64,000 bases of DNA from Occultella glacieicola (GTDB taxonomy: Bacteria; Actinomycetota; Actinomycetes; Actinomycetales; Beutenbergiaceae), in contig NZ_SMNA01000006.1 of assembly GCF_004353825.1 (NCBI RefSeq), forward strand, positions 1-64,000, read 5' to 3'. Under the pieces are notes generated by a model. It was given only the letters and a program-made list of their open reading frames with translations. It was not told where the DNA came from and did not search any database. The position numbers were made by a program, and so were the translations under genes. Positions 8,169-18,500 of the stretch are shown here, piece after piece. Position 1 is the stretch's first letter, and each line of letters opens with the position of its first letter.

Positions 8169-9691
8169 CCACCGTCGCCGAGATCGAACGGCTCAAGGCC
8201 CTGGTCGACCGGCTCCTGCCGCTGGCGGACCGACGACTCGGCGACCTCATCACGGCCGACGACTGGAACACCGTGGTGGGTGCGCTGCTCGAGGTGGCCC
8301 GCGCCGTCGTCGAGGACGAGGGCGGCGAGGTCGGCCCACACGAGCACCCCGACCAGGTGACGCTCGGCTGGCTGCACCCGCAACTGCGGGCGCTGATCGA
8401 GCGTGGCCCTCTCGACGACCCGGTGGCGGTGGCCCGGGTGAGCGCGCTCGAGCGGGGCGTCACGGCGGCGCAGCTGCGCCTGGACACCGTGGCCCTCGAC
8501 GTGCGCGGGGTGCGCACGGTCGCCGGCCGCGTGGAGACCTCCGACCTCGAACGCGAGTCGTCGATCACCCAGCTCTCCCGGAAGGTCAACGTGCTCGGCG
8601 GGGCCCAGGAGGAGATCTCCGCGCTCCGCGGCACGCTCGACACGCTGCGCGGCGACCTGACCCGGGTGGCGACGTTCGCCGACTCGTTCGCGAACGTGAC
8701 CCCGGGCGAGGTGCTGGGCGCCGTGCGCGACGTCGGCCACCTCACCGAGCGGTTGACCACGCCCACCGGGGCGCTGCTCGACGTCGCCGAGATCGAGAGA
8801 CGGCTCACCGTTCTGGCGACCACCCTGGTCACCGAGGACGAGCTGACGGCGGCCCTCGAGAACGTCCGACCGGATCTGCCGGACGGCGTGCTCGACGGAC
8901 TGCTCGCGCAGACCCGCGCCGCGGCCCTGGAGGAGGTCCAGACCGGTACCGCCGAGCTCTCCGACCGGCTCACCGCACAGATCACCGAGCGACTCGCCGG
9001 CGTCGAGGACATCGCCCGCGAGACGGCCCTGGAGGCGGCGGAGCAGTCACAGGGACCGTTGCGGGAGCGGATCACCGAGGCGGTCCGCGGCGAACTCACG
9101 GGCCTGGTCGAGGAGGGGGACGACGCCGTGCGGGTCGACCTCGCGGACGCCGTCGAGTCCACGACGCGCTCGCTCCGGCAGCTGATCGACGAACAGTCCG
9201 GGCTCCTGAGCCAGCGCATCGCCGAGCAGGTCGAGGGCTCCATCGAGCGGCTCCGCCCGGAACTGGACGCGCAGGTGCGCGAGGTTCTCGCGCGCGACCT
9301 GGAGCAGTTCGGGGAACGGTTCAGCGGGGTGGAGCGGGAGCTCGGCGCCATCCGCGAGAACCTGCGGTCGGTCAACGTGGACGTCGCCGCGCTGCGGGAG
9401 CGGGTGGGTCTCGACCTGGCCGACCTCGGTCGGACGCTGCGCGCGGAGTTCCAGCAGGGCCTGCGGACCGAGACGCAACGCTTCGCGGCACAGCAGACCG
9501 CCCTGACGGAGCAGATCCGCGGTGAATTGGCCATCGAGCGGCTGCGCATCGACAGGCTCGGCCGGCTCGGCGACGGCGGCGTGATCCGGCCGGCCGACCC
9601 GATCCTGCGGCCCGTTGACCCGATCCTGCGGCCCACGGACCCGATCCTGCGGCCGACCGACCGCGACGAACCCACGCCACCGAACGCCTGA
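8165..9691 (+). CDS. long coiled-coil fibre-like protein with DWN/HEHP module
   Basis: This 508-residue protein starts in the previous stop (ATGA). Asp33-Trp34-Asn35 in ITADDWNTVVGA is followed 26 residues later by His59-Glu-His61-Pro, matching the module in the preceding protein. From ~100 to ~460 it is almost pure heptad-like helix with many Leu/Arg/Glu, consistent with a trimeric shaft. The C-terminus ends in three tandem heptapeptides DPILRP(V/T) and a Pro/Asp-rich tail. It contains only two lysines. A tail-fibre or tether role is inferred from context and shape. Confidence 0.5.
   Translation: MTTVAEIERLKALVDRLLPLADRRLGDLITADDWNTVVGALLEVARAVVEDEGGEVGPHEHPDQVTLGWLHPQLRALIERGPLDDPVAVARVSALERGVTAAQLRLDTVALDVRGVRTVAGRVETSDLERESSITQLSRKVNVLGGAQEEISALRGTLDTLRGDLTRVATFADSFANVTPGEVLGAVRDVGHLTERLTTPTGALLDVAEIERRLTVLATTLVTEDELTAALENVRPDLPDGVLDGLLAQTRAAALEEVQTGTAELSDRLTAQITERLAGVEDIARETALEAAEQSQGPLRERITEAVRGELTGLVEEGDDAVRVDLADAVESTTRSLRQLIDEQSGLLSQRIAEQVEGSIERLRPELDAQVREVLARDLEQFGERFSGVERELGAIRENLRSVNVDVAALRERVGLDLADLGRTLRAEFQQGLRTETQRFAAQQTALTEQIRGELAIERLRIDRLGRLGDGGVIRPADPILRPVDPILRPTDPILRPTDRDEPTPPNA
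9596..9658 (+). repeat. three 21-bp tandem repeats encoding DPILRP(V/T)
   Basis: Three consecutive in-frame 21-base units begin gacccgatcctgcggcc and differ only in the last few bases. They encode the heptads at the C-terminal end of the coiled-coil protein. The near-identity at DNA level indicates recent slippage or expansion. Confidence 0.85.
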
Positions 9692-9709
9692 GACCGAACC
9701 GAGGCGCAG

Positions 9710-10612
9710 ATGCTCAGCGAGTACGAGACGCGACTGGCCGACCTGCTCGGCTCGCGCCTCGGCGCGCCGTTCGACGGGCGGGTGTTCGTACCGCCCGGCC
9801 CGAGCGCCACGAACGAGCCTGCGCTGCTCGCGGGCCTCGTCGACGCGGTGCCGATCCCGGAGTCGTTCGGCAGCCGCCGTCCCGAGATCGTGCCGGGCGC
9901 GGACGACCCGCGCCGCGTCGTCCGGATGCGCACCACCGCCCGGGTGGAGGTGCGCGCGTCCACCGCGGGCGGCCGGGAGGAGACGACCACCGGTCTTGAC
10001 GCGCTGCTCTACCTCCTCGACGCGCCGGACCTGCGCGATGCGTCGGCGTTCACAGCGCCCGGTGACCCCGGCTTCGCGCTCAGCCGGCAGGTGCCGACCG
10101 GCGTGCAGATCGCCCCCGATGCGGGGTTGCCCGCGGTGCTCGTCGAGGCCGAGGGCTGGTTCTGGCCGCCGAACGTGTCCGGCGTCACCGGCAGACCGAT
10201 CCGCCAGGCGCACGTGCGGATGGCCCAGCTGCCGGTGGCGCTCGAACCGTGGCCGCCCCCGCTCGATGCCGGCGGCCCCGCGGTGGACCTGCGGGTGACG
10301 GTCGGCGCCGTCGGCACGATGCGGCTCGACGGCGGCACACCCGCCGGGGTCGCGTTCGGTGCCCTCACGCTGCGTGTCGTCGACGCCGGCGGGCGTCCTG
10401 GGGCGGGCACCCTGACCGGGGGCGCAGGCGGCATCGGCGGCACGGATGGAAACCTGGTTGTGCCCCTGGAGGCCGGCGCCGCGTCCTTCACCTACACCCC
10501 GCCCGCCGAGCCGGCCCGCGACGTGCTCGTCGTGTCACTCGACCGGCCGGACACCGGTGACGGCGTCGCGATCGGCACCGAAATCGCCCGGTTCGACCTG
10601 GTGGTGGCGTGA
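9710..10612 (+). CDS. eCIS-operon protein of unknown function (alpha/beta, beta-rich C-terminus)
   Basis: This 300-residue protein opens with an amphipathic helix (YETRLADLLGSRLG). It has a mixed middle with LDALLYLLDAPDLRDASAF at ~100-118 and a motif GWFWPPNVSG near 148, then a beta-rich Gly-laden C-terminus that ends in strands resembling an Ig-like or carbohydrate-binding sandwich. No signal peptide or membrane segment is present. Its stop overlaps the next ATG. I do not recognise the family; its place between fibre-like and helical proteins suggests a surface or assembly component of the particle. Confidence 0.45.
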   Translation: MLSEYETRLADLLGSRLGAPFDGRVFVPPGPSATNEPALLAGLVDAVPIPESFGSRRPEIVPGADDPRRVVRMRTTARVEVRASTAGGREETTTGLDALLYLLDAPDLRDASAFTAPGDPGFALSRQVPTGVQIAPDAGLPAVLVEAEGWFWPPNVSGVTGRPIRQAHVRMAQLPVALEPWPPPLDAGGPAVDLRVTVGAVGTMRLDGGTPAGVAFGALTLRVVDAGGRPGAGTLTGGAGGIGGTDGNLVVPLEAGAASFTYTPPAEPARDVLVVSLDRPDTGDGVAIGTEIARFDLVVA

Positions 10613-12228
10613 TGAACGCGCTGATCGACACGGTGTCCCTGCTGACCACGTCGCTCGAGCCGGTGGGCGTGGCGAGCTACCAGGTCCAGCCGCTGCAGTT
10701 CAGCCTGACCGAGACCGACCTGCCCACGGAGGAGGTCGGCGCCGACGGGCACGCCGTGGTCATCGGCTGGGCCGGTGCCGCCGGCACCGCGACCGTCGAA
10801 CTGGACCCCGTGCAGCTCACCGTCGAAGGCATCGGTGACCGGCTGTTCCCGGGCTTCCCGCTGGGTGAACTGCCGGCGTCCGTCGCAGCCGGCCAGGTGG
10901 TCGTGACCGTGTCGGCGGGCCGGAGGATCCGCGGGTTGCACCTGGCGGACCTGGCGACCGACGAGGCCGAACCGGTGCCGTTGACGGACGAGAGTGGTCT
11001 CGGTGCCGGTCGGCGTCTCGCCGTGAGTGCCCGGGATCCCGCGGGGTCCGGGTGGCTCGCCCCCGTGGTCTCGGCGCCCGAGGTGGGGGCGCGCGGTCAG
11101 GTGCCGGCCACCCTCACCGGCGGCACGTTCTCAGGTTCGGTGCTGCGACTACCCGACGTGGCGGGATCCCAACTGCGCATCGGGCTCGTGGAGGGGGACA
11201 CCCCAGGGGAGTTCCAGGCCGCTCCGGTCACGGTCGGCACCGTCACCGGCTGGGCGGCGCCGACCCCGCGGGACCTGGAACTCGTGGGTCCGGACGGCAC
11301 GGTGCTGTGGGCGTTCCCGGGCGAGCTGCTGCCGGGCACCCGGGTGTCCGCGGACGTCACCGTGGGCGTGGCGGCCGCGCTCCAGACGATGCACGACGGC
11401 GCAGCGCCCCTGGCCGGGACGCTCACCCTGCGCGCGGCGCACCCGTGCCGGCTCGGCCTGTCCCTGTCGCAGGTCACGGGTGCGCTGCTCCGACGGATCC
11501 CGGGCACCCTGGTCGCCGACCTCGAGGGCGAGCCGGTCGCCGTGGCCCTGCCGGGCGAGCCGGCGGCCGCGACCCCGACCTCCGTGATCGGTGACCTGCA
11601 CGTGCGCTATCTCGGGATGCGGCTCGCGGACATCTCCGACCCACTCCCGCCGGTGGGTCCGACATCCGGCCTCGTGGTGCGTGCCGACCCGGTCCATCGC
11701 GTGTTCCCCGAGGCCGCTCTGCGCGGTGAGTCGGTCACCCGGATCGGACTGATCGGGTTCTGCCCGGAGGAGTCGGCGCTCCTGGTACGGCTGGTGCCCG
11801 CCGACCTGGCGACCACCACCGGGACCTCCGCACCGGACCGCACGATCGGACGCCCGGCCGTCGTGAGCGTGCCGCCGGGCGAGCGGGCCGCCGTCGTCTG
11901 GGTGGACCTCCCGGAACCGGTGACGGTGACCGAGGCGGTCGCCGTCGAGGTGTCCGCCGGTCAGGGCCGGTTCCACTGGGCCGCCGCGGAGCATCCGCTG
12001 GTGCGCATCGTCGTCGTCGACCCGGACCCCGGGAACCGGCCGGTGGTGATCGGCGCCACCGACGGGACCTCGAACACGCTGCTCACGCTCACCGGGCCCG
12101 AGGTCACCGTGAACCGGGCGGTCCTGCCCGCCGCGGCGTTCACCGGTACCGGCGTCGTCCTCGCCAGCGCCGTCTTCGCGCGCGTGGAGATCACCGACAC
12201 CGAGCTGCGGCACCGACAGGGGGTGTGA
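10612..12228 (+). CDS. large beta-rich eCIS-operon protein, unknown function
   Basis: ATG 10612 shares one base with the upstream TGA (GTG 10609 is an alternative), giving 538 residues. Nearly the whole protein is predicted strand: successive 60-100-residue blocks of Val/Thr/Gly-rich sequence separated by Pro-Gly turns, such as ATVELDPVQLTV, RIRGLHLADLA, GTLTLRAAHPCRL and RAAVVWVDLPEPV. Two cysteines are visible (HPCRL, GFCPEE). The pattern suggests several tandem beta-sandwich domains, as in receptor-binding or decoration proteins. No established family is recognised. It is followed after three bases by the next gene. Confidence 0.45.
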   Translation: MNALIDTVSLLTTSLEPVGVASYQVQPLQFSLTETDLPTEEVGADGHAVVIGWAGAAGTATVELDPVQLTVEGIGDRLFPGFPLGELPASVAAGQVVVTVSAGRRIRGLHLADLATDEAEPVPLTDESGLGAGRRLAVSARDPAGSGWLAPVVSAPEVGARGQVPATLTGGTFSGSVLRLPDVAGSQLRIGLVEGDTPGEFQAAPVTVGTVTGWAAPTPRDLELVGPDGTVLWAFPGELLPGTRVSADVTVGVAAALQTMHDGAAPLAGTLTLRAAHPCRLGLSLSQVTGALLRRIPGTLVADLEGEPVAVALPGEPAAATPTSVIGDLHVRYLGMRLADISDPLPPVGPTSGLVVRADPVHRVFPEAALRGESVTRIGLIGFCPEESALLVRLVPADLATTTGTSAPDRTIGRPAVVSVPPGERAAVVWVDLPEPVTVTEAVAVEVSAGQGRFHWAAAEHPLVRIVVVDPDPGNRPVVIGATDGTSNTLLTLTGPEVTVNRAVLPAAAFTGTGVVLASAVFARVEITDTELRHRQGV

Positions 12229-12231
12229 GGG

Positions 12232-15200
12232 ATGCCCGACTTCGTCGCACAGCTCGAGGGCCTCGACCTCGCCCAGATCGATGCCACCCTCGGGCGGGTC
12301 AGGTCCTCGCTCGAGCAGGCCCAGGAGCTCGGCATCGGTGGCCTCGAGCCCACGGTGCTGCTCGGGGACGACCTCGGCACGGCGATCCGGACGGTCTCCG
12401 ACCTCGGCGCCGAGCCCGACGGCCTGGCCAGGCTCGGTCGCATCGCGCTCGAGGAGCTCGGTGGACTCATCGAGATTCCCGAGCTCGGTGACCTCGACCG
12501 GATCCTGGCCGGGATCGGGGACCTGGTCGAGCTGATCACGCAGGTCGCCTCGGTGATCGCCACCGACGGGTCCGACGGTCGGGGAGTCCTCGACCGGATC
12601 CTGACCACGGTCGGCGGCTCGATCGGACTGGAGGACCTCGTCGCCGAGGTGACCCGCCGGGCCGCGGCAACCCTCGGGGTGGAGATCCCGGCGTCCCTGG
12701 CCGCGACCCTGAGCGCCCTCGAGCGGCTGGGCTCCGCGGGCACGCTGCCCTCCCAGGAGGTGGCCTCGCTGCTGGCCACCGTGTTCGTCGGGCTCGACCT
12801 CGGCGACCTGAGCACGGTGACGGCGTCCACCACGGCGACGCTGACGCTCGTCACGGGTGCCGGGAACCGCACCGGCCTGGACGCGGCCGTGGCCGGCGTA
12901 CGCGCACGGCTGAGCGACGCCTACGACCTCATCGACGACGGTGCGGAGGTTGACATCACCGCGCTCGTCGGAGCCATCGACGCGATCGGCACCGACCTGG
13001 ACGGTCTTGGCAGCGATCTCGACCGCTTCGTCGCCGGGCTCGCCACGGACCTGCGCACCGCCGCGAACACGATGACCGAGCTCGACCTCACGGGCCGGAC
13101 CGAACGGCTCCTCGCGGCGCTGCCGCTGCCGGAGGAGGACCTGCCCCGGGTCATGGTCGACTCCCTGGCGAACCTGGCGGAGATGTTCGAGGCCATGACC
13201 GTCGAGGCGCTCGAGACGGCGCTGACCGGCGTGACCGAGCACCTCACGGGCCTGCTCACCGCCGGGCCGGTCGGGGACCTGATGGCCGGGATCGACGACG
13301 TCTTCGCCGAGCTCGGTCGGCTCATGGACGCGCTGCCGCTGCGCAGCGCACGCGACGCGCTCCTCGACGCGCTTGCCGGCGCGCAACAGGAGATCCTCGC
13401 ATTCGACGGGTTCGCCTTCCTCGACGACCTGCTCGCCCCGGTCCGCGACCTGGAGCGTGCCGTCCGCGACCTGGATCTGAGCACGATCACCGAGGCAGTC
13501 GATGCCGTCGTCGCGCAGGTGAACGGCGTCTTCACCGACTTCCCGATCGAGGACCTGCGCGACGCCGTTGACGCCGTCATCGAGCCGCTCGGGGAGATCC
13601 TGGACGAGCTCACCCCGGTCGTGCTGCAGATCGCCGACGAGCTCGAGGGGCTCGTCGCCGAGCTCGAGGGGGTCGACTTCGAGGCGGCCGGCACCGCCAC
13701 CCTCGACCTGTTCCGCGGGATCCGGGACCAGGTCCGCGAGGCGGTCGACGGCGGCGACGTGCCCGAAGCGGTGAAGGTGGTCGTGGCGGGCACGGCGGCC
13801 GTGCTCGCCGAACTCGACCTCGCCGCCGAACTCACCGCACCCTTCGACGACGCGATCGCAGGCATCGACGTCGGGGCGCTCCTGCAACCGATCGAGGAGG
13901 TCTGGCAGAGTGCGGGCGACACGTTGCGCCGGGCCACCCCTGCGGCGCTCATCGCCGAACTCGACCCGCCGTTCGACGAGCTCCTGGCCAAGGTGGACCA
14001 GCTGTCCGTGGCACCACTGATCGGGTCGCTGTCCGAACTCTTCGGCGACCTGCTCAGCCGGCTCACGGCGCTCGACCCCCGCGCCCTGATGGCCCCACTG
14101 GAGCAGGAGTTCCAGGCCCTGCTGCACCGAGTGCGGGCGCTGCTCGACCCGGGCCCGTTGTTCGCGCCGCTGCGCGCCGCCTACGAGGCGCTGCGCACCC
14201 TGGTGGACGGCATCGACATCGACGCCGCGGTGCGCGCCGCGCTCGGGGGCCTGATCGACGTCCCGGACGCGCTGAACCAGGCCGTCGGCGGCGCCCTCGC
14301 CGCCTCCGGTGGCGGCGGTGCCGCGGTGCCCACGACCGGCGCCGTGTTCCGGTTCGGCGACGTGCTCCGGCCGGCGGCGGCGTTCGTGGGGGAGATCCGC
14401 AGCCGACTCGACTCCCTCGCCGACGACGTCCTGGGGGCCGCGCTCGCGCAGCTCAGCGACGTCACGCGGGCGCTGTGGTCGCTCCTGGACCCGGCGGCCG
14501 GATTCGCCGTGTCGGTCGCGGACGCGCTCGACGCGCGGCTGGCGCTGGCCGACCCGAACTCCGGCGTCGGTCCCGTGGCGGAACTGCGCAGCGCCGTGGA
14601 GTCCTTCACGGCAGCGGTTGCCCGGATCGAGGTCGACGCCGACGCCCGGCTCCGGCTCGAGACTGCGACCGGGTCGCTCCGCTTCGACTCCCGGGTGCGC
14701 GTGAGCGCGGAGACCGGCTCGGACCTGTCCACCCACGCCGGCCGGGTCCGCGACGGCGCCGGCGGGACCGAACTCGGCCGGTCCACCCGACTGCTTGCCC
14801 GCTCCCTGGAACGCCTGCTACCACGAGAGCTGCTCGGTGGGCCACTCAACCCGAGCGCCGCCGTGGACGTGCTGCTGGACGCCGTGTTCGACCGGTTGCC
14901 GCTGGCCGACCTCGCTGACCAGCTGGATGCGATCGGTGACCGGATCCAGGCGCGGCTGCTCGCCTTCGCCGACGAACTGTCGCTCGGGTTGTTCCGGGTC
15001 TGGACCGCGCTGTTCGCGAGTCTCGAACCGCTCCTGCCGGACTCCCTGATCGCCCGGATCCAGGCGGGCCTCGACTCGGTGTTCGCCCGTCTTGATGTGC
15101 TCGACCCGGCCGTCGTCGAAGGGGAGGTCCGTGCCGTCGTCGATGCCGCCGTCTCCCTCCTCGGGGTGCACTCACCCGCCGCGCTCGCCCGCGAGCTCGG

Positions 15201-15537
15201 GGCCGTATTCGACGCCGCCCTGGACCGGGTCCGCGAGCTCGACCCGGCCACGCTGCTGGGTGACCTCGACCCGTTCGCCGGGCTCAAGGAGCAACTCGAG
15301 CTCCTCCGTCCCTCGGTGGTGCTCGAGCCACTGGTGCTGCGGGCCGAGTCCTTCACGGTCGCGCTCGAGACGATCGCCGGGATCGACCTGAGTTTCGTCG
15401 GCGAGCTCGTCGCGGACATCCGCGGCGTCTTCACCACGGTCCTGGACGGAGTGGAGACGGAGTGGGACGCCCTGCTCGCCGAGCTCGCCCAGATCGGTGG
15501 TTCCGCCGGTGTCTCGACCAGTGTCTCGACCGGGTGA
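12232..15537 (+). CDS. 1101-residue acidic helical protein, candidate tape measure or fibre core
   Basis: ATG 12232 lies three bases after the previous stop, with gaggg just before it. The protein is almost entirely amphipathic helix with Leu/Asp/Glu repeats, has a Gly4 linker near residue 692, and ends in a Ser/Thr/Gly tail. It is strikingly acidic, I count only three lysines, and I see no cysteine. Length and composition fit a tape-measure protein (Afp14/Pvc14 type), which is otherwise missing from the visible operon. The strong negative charge and lack of hydrophobic segments also allow an extended fibre or effector carrier. The function is inferred from shape and position only. Confidence 0.45.
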   Translation: MPDFVAQLEGLDLAQIDATLGRVRSSLEQAQELGIGGLEPTVLLGDDLGTAIRTVSDLGAEPDGLARLGRIALEELGGLIEIPELGDLDRILAGIGDLVELITQVASVIATDGSDGRGVLDRILTTVGGSIGLEDLVAEVTRRAAATLGVEIPASLAATLSALERLGSAGTLPSQEVASLLATVFVGLDLGDLSTVTASTTATLTLVTGAGNRTGLDAAVAGVRARLSDAYDLIDDGAEVDITALVGAIDAIGTDLDGLGSDLDRFVAGLATDLRTAANTMTELDLTGRTERLLAALPLPEEDLPRVMVDSLANLAEMFEAMTVEALETALTGVTEHLTGLLTAGPVGDLMAGIDDVFAELGRLMDALPLRSARDALLDALAGAQQEILAFDGFAFLDDLLAPVRDLERAVRDLDLSTITEAVDAVVAQVNGVFTDFPIEDLRDAVDAVIEPLGEILDELTPVVLQIADELEGLVAELEGVDFEAAGTATLDLFRGIRDQVREAVDGGDVPEAVKVVVAGTAAVLAELDLAAELTAPFDDAIAGIDVGALLQPIEEVWQSAGDTLRRATPAALIAELDPPFDELLAKVDQLSVAPLIGSLSELFGDLLSRLTALDPRALMAPLEQEFQALLHRVRALLDPGPLFAPLRAAYEALRTLVDGIDIDAAVRAALGGLIDVPDALNQAVGGALAASGGGGAAVPTTGAVFRFGDVLRPAAAFVGEIRSRLDSLADDVLGAALAQLSDVTRALWSLLDPAAGFAVSVADALDARLALADPNSGVGPVAELRSAVESFTAAVARIEVDADARLRLETATGSLRFDSRVRVSAETGSDLSTHAGRVRDGAGGTELGRSTRLLARSLERLLPRELLGGPLNPSAAVDVLLDAVFDRLPLADLADQLDAIGDRIQARLLAFADELSLGLFRVWTALFASLEPLLPDSLIARIQAGLDSVFARLDVLDPAVVEGEVRAVVDAAVSLLGVHSPAALARELGAVFDAALDRVRELDPATLLGDLDPFAGLKEQLELLRPSVVLEPLVLRAESFTVALETIAGIDLSFVGELVADIRGVFTTVLDGVETEWDALLAELAQIGGSAGVSTSVSTG

Positions 15538-15547
15538 GGAGGGGGCG

Positions 15548-18500
15548 ATGAGCACCATCGAGGACGTCGGGCCGGGCGTCACCGCGGCTCCGCGGGTGGT
15601 CGCGGACGCCGCGCGCGGACGACGGGTCGTCACGCTCGACCCGGCCGGCAGGCCGGTCCGGGTCGAGCTGCCCGACGGCGAGTCGCTGCACGTCACCCGG
15701 GACCCGACACTGCAGCGGCTCGCCCTCCGCGACGGCCACGGCACCCTGATCGCCCGGATCCACACCGATACCGCCCCCGGCGCGTGGTACCGGCGTCCTC
15801 CGCCACCGGGCGTGGACACCGTGCACCGCGTCAGCGCCGACGATCCGACCGGCACCACGTCCCTGACCGCGTCGGCGACCATGGTCCGCCAGGAGCGCGA
15901 CGGGGCCGTCCTGCGGATCGACTCCGACCCCGACGGTCGTCCCGCCCGGGTCACCCTGCCCGGGCTCGCCCGGGACCTGCACTACCGGCCGGTGGGCGCC
16001 GGCTGTTGGGATGTCACGGTCGGCGGTGTCCGCCTCCTCGGCCTCGCCGGGGGACCCGACGCCCTGCGCTGCGACCTGGGCGAGGGCGCCGGTTGGGTGC
16101 GCCGGGAGTGGCCCGGGGTGCTGACGTTCACCGGCACCGACGGCACCGAGATACTCACCGAACGCAGGGACCGGGCGGGCCGGGTGCACTCGCGGCGCTG
16201 GCCCGGCACGGCCGAGTTCTCCTACGAGCGGGACGACCGGTCCCGGCTGGTGACCTGGACGCGCACCGGGCCCGACGGCGCCGCGCTCGCGCAGCGACGC
16301 ACCTACAGTGGGCCGGAACTGTCCGCCGTCGTCACCGGGCGGCGTCGCACCGTGGTCCGCACCGACGTCGGCGGCCGGGTCCGCAGGTTGATCGGCCCGT
16401 CGCAGACCGTGACGTTCGACTACGACCCGAACGGACGACGCACCCGGCGCACCTCCGGCACTGGAGACAGGGCCGCGACCGAGTACCGCTACGACGCGCT
16501 CGGACAACTGGTCGAGGCGCGCGGTCCGGACGGCGAGTCGACCCGATACGGCTGGGACGGACTGGGCCGACGGCTCTGGGTGGAGCGCGCCGGCCGCCGG
16601 TTCACCGAGCACCGCGACCCGACCGGGCGGCTGTGGTCGGTCACCGACGCGGACGGGGCCCTCGTGCACGCGTTCGTGTGGTGGGAGGGGCGGGTGCTGG
16701 CCCGCCTCGGCCCGGACGGACGCCTCGACGAGGCGTACCTGACCGACCGGGTCGGTACGCTGCTCGGCCTCGCGACCCCGGCCTCGGGCTGGGTCTTCTC
16801 CGAAGCGATCCAGCCGCCGTTCGGTGCCGTGACCGCAGCCTGGCGTCCCACCCTGTTCGGGCACATCGCCGACGGGGCGACCACCCTGATCTGCTTCGGC
16901 GGCCGCGAACTGGACACCGAGACGGGGACGTTCCTCACGCCGGACCCCTGGCACGGCGGCCCGGACGATCCCCGGGCCGTCGGCGGTCAGACGGCGACGG
17001 AGCTGGCCCGGGTCGCGGAGAGGCCGGCGAGCGGGGTCCACGCCTATCACCTCAGCCAGGGCGACCCGCTGAGCCGGCCGGACGTGGACGGCCACTTCGC
17101 GTGGGGCAACCTGGTGCTGACGATCTTCCTCGGCCCGACGTGGGGCTTCCCGCTCACCTCGTTGTCCGTGTTCGCGTTCGAACCGCTGAACCTCTACTTC
17201 GAGATCTTCGGCCTGCTCGGTGCGCTGTTCACCTGGAACGGTCACCCCTGGCCGCAACACTCCCTCGGCACGATGCGCGGCGGCACCGCAGGCCGGGTGG
17301 GCACGGTCGCGCTGGCGCTGAACGGGTTCATCCCACGCGTCTTCGCCGGCGGTATCGACGCCGACCGCGCCGTCACGATCGGGCACGTCGCCTGGGAGAA
17401 CCGTCGGTTCTTCGAACTCCTCGACCGGCCCCGGGTGCTCGAACTGGACGATGTCCGCGGCACACCCCGGCCCGACGGCACCCCGAGCGGCGACGCACGC
17501 GCGTTCTCCGACGTCCGACAGGGCTCGGTGCTCGCCCTGGTGGGCACCGACACGGACGCCCGCACCTGGGTGCAGGGCACCTGGTGGAGCCGCGGCCCGG
17601 GCAACGCGGTCGGCCTTCGCGGGGGTCGGCAGTCGTTCGAGGACCGCGGCGCGGCGGGCGCGGCGCACGTACGCGGCACGATGTTCATGGCGCAGCCGCT
17701 GCGCGAGATCATGCCGCGCCCGTTCAGCGCCGATGACGGCGGGCGGATCGAGGTGCACGAGTACGCCGCCGTGGGCGGTCACAGCAGCACCGGGGTACTG
17801 GTCAGCGAGGTCTGGTTCGCGTTCTCGGTGCCTGCGGACGCCGGGCTCGCCGCCGCCACCGTGGTCGAGGTCGCCGCCGCCGGGGCAGTGGCCCCGGCCT
17901 ATGGGGCGATCACGCAGGTGGTCCCCGCGAGCGAACCGGTCGTGATCCTCGACCACGAACTGCCGAGCCGGTTCCACAGCCCGAGCGTGCGCGCGGACGC
18001 CGTCGCGCTGCGGGTGATGACGTCCGGCACCGCCACGAGCGCCGGCTGGGCCGCGGTCGCGGCACCGCCGAACCGGGCCGTGCATCTCACGGCGCCCGGC
18101 CATCCGGTCGCCGTCGACGACGTCTTCGCCTTCCTGCCCACCGCGCCCGGCGGCCCGGTCCCGGCCACCCCTGAACGTCCGCAGACCTATACCCGCGTCA
18201 GCAAGGTCACCCTGACGCTCACCCTCGACCCTCCCATCGCCTCGCTCACCCTCGCCGGCGCGGCCGCGTTCCGGTTGACCACCGACGGCACGGCGCTGCT
18301 CGGCTCGGTCGCCGACCCGGCCGCCCACCCGGACGTGGTCACGTTCCTCGACGACCCCGGCCTGGACGTCGGCGACGACCTCGCCGTCGCGCCGACGGGC
18401 ACCGGGGCCACGGTGCAGTACGCCCGGGTCAGCGCCGTGACCCCGGCGACACCCGCGGTGCCGCCGGACGGGGGCACGCCCGGCACCCCGGCGGTGCCTG

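Noticed and set aside
9596-9658. Short direct repeats considered as a CRISPR-like array
   Set aside because: There are no spacers; the 21-bp units are contiguous and in frame with the coding sequence.
11149-14736. A 1195-residue minus-strand open frame opposite the helical eCIS protein
   Set aside because: Its composition (Arg/Gly/Gln/His-rich, no domain) marks it as an antisense shadow, and it would span two coupled plus-strand genes.
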